Assembly: GCA_949358305.1 (NCBI GenBank)
Contig: OX442323.1
Coordinates: forward strand, 7,440,001-7,504,000
Source of the DNA: Strigamia acuminata
Taxonomy: Eukaryota; Arthropoda; Chilopoda; Geophilomorpha; Linotaeniidae
Reading direction: 5' to 3'
DNA length: 64,000 nt
A model generated the notes under the pieces. It saw nothing but the letters and a program-made list of their open reading frames with translations, had not been told where the DNA came from and did no database searches. How positions within the stretch are numbered: the first letter of the stretch is position 1; each line of letters begins with the position of its first letter. This document shows positions 51,101 to 61,480 of this stretch, in pieces. A program made the position numbers and the translations under genes.

Positions 51101-54100
51101 TGGTTGTCACTGATGCTGAGGGTCGGGATCGGGAAGAAGGGCAACAAGGGCGGCGGCGGAAGCGCGGCCAGACCCAGATCGACGCCGAACTGCATGGGGT
51201 CGGCGCCGAAGTCCAAGGACTCGCTCCTCGAGCAGCCCGTGCGACAACTCTCGATGTTGAGCGTCTCGAGGATCTTGTTGAGGTGCAACTGCTGCACCTT
51301 GTAGTTCTCGCGGAAGCGGATCATCTGATGCGCGCTGAACTTCCTGATGCGGTTGCGCTGGAACACGTAGTTCTCGCGCACTTTGCTCACCTGCGACGAG
51401 CTGTAGTCGCGCACTTTCTTGACCTGCTCGTAGTACTGGTCGCGCACCTTGTCGATCTGCTGCGTGCCGAAGTCGCAGATGTCCCTGAGTCGATCGACCT
51501 GCGTGCCGTAGCTCTCCCGGATGCGCTCCACCTGCTGCGCGCAGTTGTCTTTGATGCGGTTCACCTGCATGGCGTAGTTCTCGCGCAGCCGCTCCAGCTG
51601 CTGGCTCTTGTACGTCTCCACCGTCTCGAGCATCTTGCGGATCTGCTTGGCCTTTGGCGACACGAGCTGGTCGCAGCAGCAGCACCCCCACCGGTTGATG
51701 GCCATCCAGACCAGCTGGAACACGAGCAGCACGAGCAGCGCCGCGATGCTCGTGGCGAGCCCCACCAGGATGCTCATCACTTTGACGTGCACCAGGATCT
51801 GGTAGTTGAGCGTCAGCACGACGCGCGCTGTGGCGTTGGACAGCGCGTTGCTCGCCAGGCACGTGTACGTGCCCGCGTCGATGTTGAGCACTTGGGAGAT
51901 GTAGAGGTTGCCGTTGCGGAGCACGCGGATCCGCCGCGCGAAGCGGCCCGACGACGTGGACACGTTTTTGGCGTCGTGAACCACCGGGTGGTCCGGCTCG
52001 AACGGGAAGTGCCACTGCACGGACACTCCGGACACTCCGGACGGGAACGCGTGGAAGATTTGGTGGTTGCGCGGGAGGATCCACGTGAGCGACGGCCAAG
52101 GGTTGCCGTGCACGCGGCACTCGAGGAGCGCGCTCGCGCCCAGGCGGGTCACCATTTGCACGCTGTGGTTGAGGATGCGGCTCCCCGAGCAGTTGGCGTC
52201 CACTTGGGCGGTCAAGAGGGTGTTTGGCGCGTGGCATTTGGTCTCTTTGTCTCGGGAGAGGTGGACAGAGGTGGCGTTGAGCCAGGCGGGGAGCCAGGAC
52301 GTGCGGCAGTCGCACGTCCAGGGGTTGCCGGACAGGGAGAGGTCTTCGAGGGCGGTTAGGGGCGCGAGGGTTTGTTTGTGGAGGGCGGTCAAGTTGTTGT
52401 CGGAGAGGTCGAGGCGGCGCAGGGATTTGAGCGAGGCGAACGCGGCGGGGTGGATGAATTGCAGCGCGGGGTTGTTGGAGATGGCGAGGTCGGTGAGGTG
52501 GACGAGGCGTTGCAGGGCGCCCGAAGAGACGGTGGTCAGGTTGGAGAGGTCGGTGAGCGAGACGGAGCGCAGGGCCGTGTTGGAGGAGAGTTTGAGGTCC
52601 GGGAAGGGGTTGTGGCTGAGGTTGACCACGCGGAGGTTGGTCAGCGGGGCGAGGGTGTGCTCGGGGAAGGTGGACAGTTGGTTGTGGCTGAGGTCCAGCA
52701 CGAGGAGGTTGGGGAGCGTGTGGAGGTCGTGGAGGGTCGTCAGGCGGTTCGTGGAGAGGAGTAATGTCTCGAGGTTGGTCAGCGGCTCGGACCACGAGGC
52801 GGAGAGGTTGGTCAGCCAGTTGCCGGAGAGGTCGAGGTCTCGGAGCCGGACGAGCGGGCGGAACGCCGAGGAGTCGATGCGGGCGATGAGGTTGTCGCTG
52901 AGATCGAGGCCGAGGAGTCCGTCGAGTCCGATCAGACAGTCGGGGGTGAGGGCGGTGAGGGAGTTGGCCGAAAGGTCCAGGTTGACCAGGAGGGGCAGGT
53001 GGGCGAAGAGACGCGGCGGGAGCGTGGTGAGCGGTCGGTTGGCGCTCAGAACGAGGGACGTGAGGTTGGAGAAGGAGGCCAAGTGTCCGGCACTGGCTCG
53101 GGAGAGGTCGCTCGACGTTATGGTCAAGGTGGTCAGTCGGAGGTGTCCGAGGCTGCCGAGGTCGGTCAGGTTGTAGCCGGAGAGCGAGAGGTTGGTCACG
53201 TTGGACGGGAGGTCGTCCGGCAGTCGAGAGTCGTCGGGGTTGGTGCAGGACGTGCGGGTCGGGCCGCACACGCAGTCGGACGGACACGACCAGGTGGCGG
53301 TCAGTTCGTTGGTTGAAATGAGAGCGTGGTAACACTCGGCCAGTGTGAGTAGGCAAATGGCGATGATTTGGGACTTCATCGAAGCGGTTAATCTAGTTGG
53401 ATCGCGAGAAATGTTTCGATTTATTTATTTATTTGAATTGACGATTTTTTCGTTGTTTTTCTCACCTATTGGTTGTGTTGTTCATTCGATGTGGTCAAAG
53501 GGATGGTTGAATTAGTTTAATTTTGCTAGATTCGACGTTGTATAGACCTGAAAAATGGTTTAAAATGGTTAATTTGGGTTTTTTGGGTTTGTTTTGTGGT
53601 TATTTTCGTTTATTTTTGACGTTTTTGGTATTTTTTGAGCGGCTGGGACTCGTTTGTGTCGCCTCTGCCTCGCACTTACCACTGCGATGTGATGTTTTCT
53701 TTTCGTTCACGCGCTCGTTCATGTTGGATGCGGTGATAAAAGTGTATCATATGCTCCGTGTGGGAATTCTCGTGATTTCTTTGGGGGTGTCGTCAAGTGC
53801 GTCGCCGAGTTTGGGCGAATACGATGTGCGCCGCGGTGCGAACCACGTCGCGGAATCCAAAATGGCGCCTCACGTGTGAACAACAGTAGAAACTGGTTGC
53901 GGGAAGAGGCCAACTCGCGCGAGGGTGAAGGGCTGAACCGGCTGGCGAGAGAGACTTATCAAACCGTGTCGTTTGTGGATTATCTCGCGTGGACAACTGA
54001 GGGGAAACTTTAGAGGGCTTTTGACCCCTTTTCCTGTTATTAAAACTGTGGATTTTTTTATTTTGTTTTTTTAATTTATTTTATTGGTGGATTAGTTTTT

Positions 54101-57100
54101 TAGATTTTTTTTTTGTGTTTTTGTGTTTTGTTTTTGTTTTGTTTTTGTTTCTTTTGATTTTAATCGTTCGGGATGACGTTGGACGACGGAGTTTGTTCTG
54201 TTGTTTGAATGTGTTGGCAGTTGCGGTTTGGTGATGGTGGGACAGGACCATTCGCGATGGTGAGGGTTGGTTCTAGCGGGAGAGCTACCCTCGGTCGATA
54301 AATGTGCAAGGTCGGAGCTGAATGAAATGAAGTGAAACTGTGTTGCTAGGAAGGAATAAATGGCCGGGATCGCCAGGCTGCTAAATTATTTTGATTTTTT
54401 TTTTGTTTTGGTGTTTTTGAATAGAAATTACGCAAGGGTTTGCGTGATGTTGGAACAAAAGCCAAGAAAATTTTTATATCTTGGTTTTTTAATTTTTTTA
54501 AAATTTTTTTTTAATTTTTTTAATTTTAATTTTTAATTTTTTAAAAAAAAATTAATTTTTAATTTTTGGTGTTTTGGTTTTGGGAAATATTTGTGAGGTG
54601 AAGAACCTTGGATTGTTTTGATTTGATTTGATTGATTTGTGGATATTAAATGTGAATTTTGGATTGGGTAATGTGGAAATTTTTTTTGGGGGTTTTCCTT
54701 GACATTTTGTTGTAAATGTTGAGTTATTGGAGTGGAATTAATATGTCAACAGCTACTATTGATTAAAATTAATTTTTTTTTCGAAGGTAGGAGCGTGACA
54801 GGGTGTTTAGAAAGAAATATTTATTGGCTTTTTTTTTTTGGTTGCTTTTTTTTATCGTGTTTTTGCACTTAAGAGATAGAAAAATATCAAAAAAAAATAT
54901 TTGATAAGATATTGGGTAATTCGAGGGGAAAAAAATAAAACGAATTTTGTTTGTCTCACTAAAATAAATTAGAAACCGATTTTTTTTTTTTAGTTTTTTA
55001 AATGTGAAAATTGTAATTTTTGATGGATTTAGGGTAAAAATTGCAATTTTGACGTGAAAATTTCCATTTTTTAGGTTTTTGAAGGTAAAAATTGCAATTT
55101 TAACGTGAAAATTTCTATTTTTTAGGGTTTTGAAGGTAAAAATTTCTATTTTTGAGGTTTTTGAAGGTAAAAATTGCAGTTTTTAGTTTATTTTAGTTGA
55201 AAAATTGAACATTTTTTCGTTTCCAGGTAAAAATTGAATGATTTTCAAAAGGAAAATGAGATTTTCTTTGTGTTTTTGACCCTTTTATCTGCGTTTTATG
55301 TTACAAAACTTGATCAAAACCGAACGAAACATCGATATCTATTTTTAAACCAATTCCTTCGATTTTTTTTCCTTCCAGTGTCGAGATTTCGTTAAAGCCG
55401 GCGCCGTGAAATTGCAAACTCCAGCAGACGTGGTTGCGGCATCCGACATCACTTTCTCATGTGTGGCGGACCCAAAGGCTGCCAAAGAGGTGACAATAAT
55501 AATAAAAAAAATACTTTTTTTCATTTTTTAATCTTCATAAAATTTTTCCAGTTGGTCTTCGGCAACTGTGGCGTCCTGCAAGAAATGGGCAGTCCAAAGG
55601 GCTATGTAGAAATGACGTCAGTCGATGCCGAAACTTCCAACGATATCGCCGAGGTAGAGCAAAAACAATCGCAAAAAATATTTATTTTTATTTAATTAAT
55701 TAATTTTTTATCGATTTTCAAGGCGATAACGGCTCGAGGTGGTCGATATCTCGAAGCTCAATTACAGGGAAGCAAAAGTCAAGCCGAGGAAGGAATGCTC
55801 ATCATTTTAGCAGCCGGAGATCGTTATTTGTTCGACGACTGCCAAACTTGCTTCCAAGCCATGGGCAAGAGTTCCTTCTATTTAGGTAAACTGCAAAGCC
55901 TCGCGCAAGGTCCCTGAGTTTACTGCTCCGTTCGCCTTATCTTATCTGAATTCTTTATATCGTGCAAAGTTGAGTTCAAACTTTCTTCTTCGAGGGGAGA
56001 TAATAATTGCCGATTTGTTAGATTGAGACAATAAATTAAATTAAAAAAGGTTTTTTTTTGGTTTTGTTTTTAAATTTACGATGAGGCGAAACCGTGAATG
56101 GGGAAGAATTGTTTATTAGTTAGGCCTAATTGCGTTTTGAGGCTAAATCGGTTGGAATTTGGGAATTTGTTGGGAATGAGGTGAATCGATGGCGGGAAAT
56201 GGTTTTTTTTGGAGTTTTATTCGATGTTTGTTTGTGGTTTTGGTGCGGGGAAAGCGGCGGTGAGAATAAAAAGCGAACGAAGGGAATTGTCATTTTGAGC
56301 ACAAAATGGCGCCCGCTTATCGATTTCCCAACCGTCGTTCTTCATGCTACTAACGCCATCCTGCGGAGGAAAAAAACATTAGAAATTAAAATGGAGACTG
56401 GAAATTGGGCCTTGATTAGTGGCGCCATCTGGCGACAAAACTGCGTGATGTAACTCTGAAGTATTTTACATTTATAAATGTTTTGTTTTATTTAAAACAG
56501 GGGATGTTGGCAATGCGGCGAAAATGAATCTGGTTATCAACGTGATGATGGGAACGATGCTCGCCGGTTTGGCCGAAGGAATGGCGTTGGCAGATCGCGC
56601 AGGATTGCAGCAAAAAGATGTTCTCGAAGTGTTGGAGTTGAGCTCTCTTTCATGCAATGCAATTCTGGATAAAGGAAAAGGTAAGTTAAATAAATAAAAA
56701 GTAAAACAAACATATGCACCGTATTTTGGGGACCATAACACACAAAAAATCACAGATTTTCACACAAAATTCACCGATTTTTATGGAAAATTACAGATTT
56801 TCACACAAAATTCATCGATTTTTATGGAAATTCAACGATTTTCACACAAAAATCCTCGATTTTCACACAAAAATTATCGATTTTCACACAAAAATCATCG
56901 ATTTTCACACAAAAATCATCGATTTTCACACAAAAATTATCGATTTTTATGGAAAATCATCAATTTTCACACAAAAATCATCGATTTTTAATGGGAAATC
57001 ACAGATTTTCACACAAAAATCATCGATTTTTATGGAAAATCATCGATTTTTATGGAAAATTATCGATTTTTATGAAAAATCATCGATTTTTATGGAAAAT

Positions 57101-57787
57101 CATCGATTTTTATGGAAATTTATCGATTTTCACACAAAAATCCTCGATTTTCACACACAAATTACCGATTTTTATGGAAAATCATCGATTTTCACACAAA
57201 ATTCATTGATTTTTATGGAAAATCAAATATTCACACAAAATTCATCGATTTTTATGGAAAATCACAGATTTTCACACAAAATTCATTGATTTTTATGGAA
57301 AATCAGATATTCGCACAAAATTCATCGATTTTTATGGAAAATCACAGATTTTCACATAAAAATCATCGATTTTTTTTGGAAAATCACTGATTTTCGGTGT
57401 TTTTTGTGACCTTGGCGCTTAAGTAGACACACGCACCTGTCTGGTTGAGGCCACAATTCGGAGCATAACAGTATTTACTTATTAATTTTTATTTTGTTTG
57501 AAAACAGCAATCATAGAGGGAGCTTTTCCCACATCATTCCCATTACAACATATGCAGAAGGATCTCCGGTTGGCACTCGAATTGGGAGATCAATTGGAAC
57601 AACCTTTACCTCTGGCGTCCACCGGAAATGAGGTAATGAATTGTTACGAAGGAAAAAATAATGCATTATGCAAACTTTATGATTTTTATTATCATTTCTT
57701 TTTTAAAATTAGGTATTCAAACACGCAAAACGATTGGGATACGGCGAACACGACGTGTCGGCTGTTTACATTCGGGCGCGATTTTAG
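46045..57787 (+). CDS. GLYR1: GLYR1 / NPAC: PWWP-domain nucleosome factor with dehydrogenase fold
   Basis: Fourteen exons join in frame: 46045-46079, 46182-46218, 46669-46751, 46890-47019, 47579-47707, 47932-48075, 49046-49315, 49542-49715, 55379-55489, 55552-55653, 55723-55885, 56501-56680, 57508-57632, 57713-57787; 585 aa (human 553). GLYR1/NDF binds chromatin in transcribed genes through a PWWP domain (LFNVGDLVWAKMKGFSPWPG to KPYDQF, first about 75 residues) and acts with the KDM1B demethylase and in Pol II passage through nucleosomes. A low-complexity charged linker follows, then a beta-hydroxyacid dehydrogenase fold with NAD motif FLGLGIMGQG near 302. At the catalytic lysine position of the family (GDVGNAAKMN, about residue 469) there is Asn, so the fold is probably non-enzymatic. 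Intron 8 (49716-55378) contains the LRR-Ig gene on the other strand. Confidence 0.94.
48083..48122. repeat. (AAAT)n microsatellite in GLYR1 intron 6
   Basis: About nine AAAT/AATA units just after the exon-6 donor. The rest of the 970-bp intron shows no recognised feature. Confidence 0.85.
50350..50889 (-). other. Probable 3'UTR of the LRR-Ig gene
   Basis: AT-rich sequence following the stop of the LRR-Ig ORF in its reading direction. It contains AATAAA-like signals on the - strand (for example around 50440-50450 and 50780). No coding signal. Confidence 0.45.
50890..53379 (-). CDS. LRR-Ig single-pass transmembrane receptor, intronless
   Basis: 829 aa in one exon. Signal peptide at residues 1-19; LRR N-cap with Cys 32, 36, 38 and 45; about a dozen 24-residue leucine-rich repeats (60-350); LRR C-cap with Cys 356, 358, 382 and 397; one Ig domain (Cys 421 and 507, DAGTYTC); TM helix about 534-561. 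Cytoplasmic tail: four-cysteine cluster 566-569, then about nine 11-residue repeats of the form xNYxxQVxRIR (600-701), a Pro/Ser-rich acidic region, and a C-terminal ETQV. The layout matches arthropod LRR-Ig (kekkon/LRRN-like) cell-surface proteins of neurons; no particular ortholog is assigned. The coding DNA is GC-rich, unlike its AT-rich host intron, and produces long meaningless frames on the other strand. Lies within GLYR1 intron 8, antisense to it. Confidence 0.9.
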   Translation of the reverse strand: MKSQIIAICLLTLAECYHALISTNELTATWSCPSDCVCGPTRTSCTNPDDSRLPDDLPSNVTNLSLSGYNLTDLGSLGHLRLTTLTITSSDLSRASAGHLASFSNLTSLVLSANRPLTTLPPRLFAHLPLLVNLDLSANSLTALTPDCLIGLDGLLGLDLSDNLIARIDSSAFRPLVRLRDLDLSGNWLTNLSASWSEPLTNLETLLLSTNRLTTLHDLHTLPNLLVLDLSHNQLSTFPEHTLAPLTNLRVVNLSHNPFPDLKLSSNTALRSVSLTDLSNLTTVSSGALQRLVHLTDLAISNNPALQFIHPAAFASLKSLRRLDLSDNNLTALHKQTLAPLTALEDLSLSGNPWTCDCRTSWLPAWLNATSVHLSRDKETKCHAPNTLLTAQVDANCSGSRILNHSVQMVTRLGASALLECRVHGNPWPSLTWILPRNHQIFHAFPSGVSGVSVQWHFPFEPDHPVVHDAKNVSTSSGRFARRIRVLRNGNLYISQVLNIDAGTYTCLASNALSNATARVVLTLNYQILVHVKVMSILVGLATSIAALLVLLVFQLVWMAINRWGCCCCDQLVSPKAKQIRKMLETVETYKSQQLERLRENYAMQVNRIKDNCAQQVERIRESYGTQVDRLRDICDFGTQQIDKVRDQYYEQVKKVRDYSSSQVSKVRENYVFQRNRIRKFSAHQMIRFRENYKVQQLHLNKILETLNIESCRTGCSRSESLDFGADPMQFGVDLGLAALPPPPLLPFFPIPTLSISDNQSDDYFTPNDSATPSEQFSCPSSPAEQPRVDCDTCSVQIELVVPKNDESVESVGELEQSESESVSRETQV
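53380..55378. other. Rest of GLYR1 intron 8, including likely promoter of the LRR-Ig gene
   Basis: The 600 bp above the LRR-Ig start codon (53380-53980) are less AT-rich and probably hold its 5'UTR and promoter. From 54000 the sequence is T-rich and low in complexity. No other gene was recognised. Confidence 0.45.
55015..55235. repeat. ~55-bp imperfect repeats near the end of GLYR1 intron 8
   Basis: Three to four copies built from AGGTAAAAATTGCAATTTT, GACGTGAAAATTTCCATT and TTTTAGGTTTTTGA. Each copy contains an apparent GTAAAA donor and TTTTAG acceptor-like sequence, which could act as decoy splice sites. Confidence 0.65.
56740..57400. repeat. 20-21 bp tandem repeat in GLYR1 intron 12
   Basis: Alternating units TCATCGATTTTTATGGAAAA and TCATCGATTTTCACACAAAA, some 30 copies in irregular order. 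The open frames (FHTKIIDFHTKI and YGKSSIF repeats) are by-products and not genes. Confidence 0.88.
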
Positions 57788-60700
57788 TAGATTCAAATAA
57801 GGTGATGGAAATGAATGTAGTTTTTAAAAAAAAATGCACTTGACTTTCCCATCCTCCCCATCATTGGAAGAAAGAATATGTGAGATAAATAAAAATACTA
57901 AAAAAAAATTAAAAATTCATTTGCTCAGGGTTTGTGGCATGCAAAACGCGTTTTAAACGATCATCTGATGGAACGAAGAATTTTCTTTCGGTTTTATTCA
58001 GATTTTTGTTTTATGACGGAAATTTAAAAAGAAAAAATTATTTTAGTTTTTTTTTTTGTTTTTCTAGTTTTGTTTTATTTAAATGTAAATTAGCATTTGA
58101 AGAAAAGGCGTGTTTTGAGTGCAAATATGGATGGATAGTGGGAAAATTGAAGTACCTGCACCTTAAAACGCCATTGGATACGCTCTGCTTGGTCGGAAAC
58201 GTGTTTCGGAACACTTGTCGTGCTTTGTTTTAAGTTGCGAAAATTATTTGAGACTGATTTTGTAATATAAACGTTGAAAATCGATATAAAATGACAAATA
58301 TTTTTTTAAATTTCGCACGATTTTGTGTTAAACGGGTCCGGTGACGCAGTGCGTGTTGAATGGCGGACAAAATGAAATCATCTCATGATCATTACATTCA
58401 AACTTGTAATTAATTGTATGTATCGCCCATCTTTTGTTTTCTTCAATAAATCTTACTCATGATATTTAAGTTGTGTAAATTTATACACAGATTATGCTTC
58501 GTTTTGGTGGAAATTTGCATGATTTTCGCCGATTTTTGTTTATTTCGTAGTGAGTAACGTGTGTGTAATCAGTTAAAGGGTCATAATCAAGAAAAAATTG
58601 CTCGTTTAACCTATGCCGTGTATACTTTAATGTTTATCTCCTCAATTTGATTTATTTTTATTTTTTTGGTGAGAAATTTTTGGATTTTTCTGTTTATTTT
58701 TTGTTTTTTTGTCGATTATTTACATGTAAATAAGGGAATTTTTAAGGGGAAGGGGGATGAAATTACTCAACTCGGTGTTTTTTTTTTTTTTAAAGAAAAA
58801 AATATATAAATTCTCAATTTATTTACAAGATTTTGAATTTTGTTGTTTAAAATAATTTGGTTTTTCGCTGCCACAAACCTTGATAGGTTCTACCACTTGA
58901 AATCATGTGTCAAACCCTTTACTTCTCCCACTCCTAGTTTTCCTTTCATTAAAAATGAATTTTAAAAAAAGAAGAAAAGAAAAGAAAATTGAATTAAGAG
59001 TTTTTCCGTGCTATTGTATATCGTTTGTTAACAAACTTGTGTCCATCTCATCTGTTCATGTAATCAAATTATTCTTCTGTAGTTGTAAGTTGTAGTTTTG
59101 GCACCCAAAGTGAATGAAAAAAGAAGATAAAAATACCAAGCAAAAAAAAAAATATTGAAAAAAAGAAAGAAAAAGAAAAAAAAGAAAGTATATTACAAAT
59201 TCCAAAATAAAAATCTTTTACACAATTCTCTTTTTTTCATTAAAATACAACACAATTTTAAATGGTTAGTCAAATCCTGCGATTTTTTTGTTGTTGTTGC
59301 TGGAAACCACAGATAAGACCCAGAGAAAAATGTGATATGACTGCGAGGATATAAGTATCACAACAACCTGAATGATTGATAACGAATTTTTTGTCAACAT
59401 GAATTTGTGATATTGGGATATGGCGAGTGTCACACTTGGCACTAATCCATTAATTCACACAAGGCGCATTCATAAAGACTAAACAGCATTTTAAACAACA
59501 CATTTAAACTGCTTGTCTCGATTTAACTTCAAAAATGGAGGCCTATTTAGTCAGTGAGATATTTAAACATGGTTAACTACAAGTTAAACATGATTTTGTG
59601 ACTTTTTTGGATTTATTTTCTTAAATTTGGGGCAACATTGGTCGTTTTATTTTATTTCTCACTAAATCTCGTCGAATTCTCGCCAAACTTCGCGAAATCT
59701 CATCAAATTCTCGCGAACTTCGCGAAATCTCGCAAAATGGCCACCATTTTTTAAAAAATGACAAAATGTATTCCGAAATTTGAATAAAGTGCCCCAAATA
59801 AAGGATTCTGGGGCATGAGAACCTTAAAATAAAAAGTAAAAAAACTATTGAGATTATGTCAGTGTCGTAGATGGCACGGTTAAGGCCAGTGCAACTTGCA
59901 AGGGTATTCTGCAGCGAGAAATTTTTTGGGGTTTTCAGGTCGGGAAAAATCGACCTTGATATCAACCGTAATATCCGATCATTCTTAAACCAAGAAGCTA
60001 CGTAGACCACTTTTAAAAAATTATCCAATTTCCGTTGTTTCCGTGCGGGAAACTTAAGTCCGATGACGTCAATTGTATCACGCCATTTGTGGCTGAATTT
60101 CCTTTTGTAGTAAAACATTTTTTTCCACGTCGTTTTTTACAGTTGCAAACTCGCGAAGGATGTTAACGTCAACATCCCTAAGGGCAACGCCCGGGTTCCA
60201 TACAGATTTCGAGAAATTATATCATTTTATCAGATTTCCCGACGTAATCATGCCGAAATTATTAATTGAGATAATTTTTCCGATGCGTCAGTGATTAAAA
60301 GGAAAACGAAATGGAAAAATTGGAAATTTCGATTTTTTTGTTTTGTTTTTATTTTTTTTTTTGTGGTTCTTTGACTTTTTTTGAGAGAGAGTTCAATGAT
60401 GTGAAAATGCTCGGTCGTTTCATTTGTTCTATTTTCCAAGGGCTGATGTAATGATTTCGTTTTATTTCAATCGATTAGTTTGATCCTTTTCCTTTTTTTA
60501 AGACATTTATGTCAGTTTCCGGTTTTGTCTGAGGAATTGTTCGTCATTAGTCATTTTAATCGACTACTAGGAATCAGAAATGATTTTGACAGAAAAATAA
60601 ATTTAATTTTAATTTTAATTTTTATTTTTTCGAAAATTAATCAAAGAAAAATCATTTTTCTTATTTTTAGGTAAATTAATCGAAGAAAAATCATTTTCAT

Positions 60701-61480
60701 TATTATTTGTTAAATAAATGAAAGAAAAATAATTTTAAATTTTTATGATTTAATTTTTTTGAAAATTTGTTTTTGTTTATGTTTTAATCGGCGGGTTCAA
60801 CTAGTGTTTGTCATTCCAATCGCAATCCCAACATATAAGTTTGTCCTGAATCTTTAGGTATGTGTAATACAATTTTCCGTCTGGTGCTTCCGCATCTGGC
60901 GACCCCACGTGACCAGATACCGCAAAGTGAGTTGTGTGACGTCGTCCGCTTAACAGCTGTGTCCAACTACGCTCCATCAATTTAGTATCGCCTCCAAACA
61001 CCCAAAACCCAAAAAACCTCCCCCAAAAAACCAACCCAAAAAGAAACCCAACCAAAAAAAATCCCCTTTATTTTATTCCCTCCCAATCGATCCAAAAACC
61101 CGACGCAAATAACTCGCAAACGAAAAGTATCTCCGCGCGGAGTGATACCACCAAGTCCGAAGTAGCAGGCTGCAAGACATGTCTACCGCGACGGCCGTTT
61201 CGCAAATTGGCAACTTCTAAATCAGTTTTATACGTTCAATATACGCAACGATATGTATCGAAAACGGATCGAAACGATGGAATAGAAGTGCGATTTTTTT
61301 TCGACCGAATGGAACGAAATGTCGAACAAGATGTAGCGAGTTTTCGAGCAACGCAGCCCGACTTCAGCTGATCCTAGGCTTAAAGCTACCAAGCTGGCAG
61401 GGCTCACAAACACCAGCCAACTCATTAACTACCAGCTAAATTTCGATGGATGCTCTCGCATCCGCGTAAACGATACAAAC
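57788..61480. other. Intergenic region between GLYR1 and the AFF gene
   Basis: 3.7 kb, AT-rich. The first part is the GLYR1 3'UTR, with a polyadenylation-type AATAAATC at about 58445. At 59463 AAGGCGCATTCATAAAGAC resembles the terminal repeat of the MITE at 10860. At 59640-59740 there is a short repeat of CTCGCGAACTTCGCGAAATC type. A frame on the - strand at 60801-60985 (MERSWTQLLSGRRHTTHF) is open but has no recognisable family. 61080-61480 is less AT-rich and probably holds the AFF 5'UTR. Confidence 0.5.

Noticed and set aside
50896-53356. Frames of 749 aa (- strand, shifted), 487 aa and 369 aa (+ strand) over the LRR-Ig gene
   Set aside because: They are shadows of a GC-rich, strongly biased coding sequence. 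Their composition is Arg/His/Pro-rich without domains, whereas the 829-aa frame has signal peptide, LRR, Ig and TM segments.
56714-57390. 191-aa and shorter FHTKIIDF/YGKSSIF repeat proteins
   Set aside because: Products of the 20-21 bp repeat inside GLYR1 intron 12.
59621-60118. 165-aa frame on the - strand
   Set aside because: Low-complexity borders, no recognisable domain and no splice context; probably a chance frame or old repeat.
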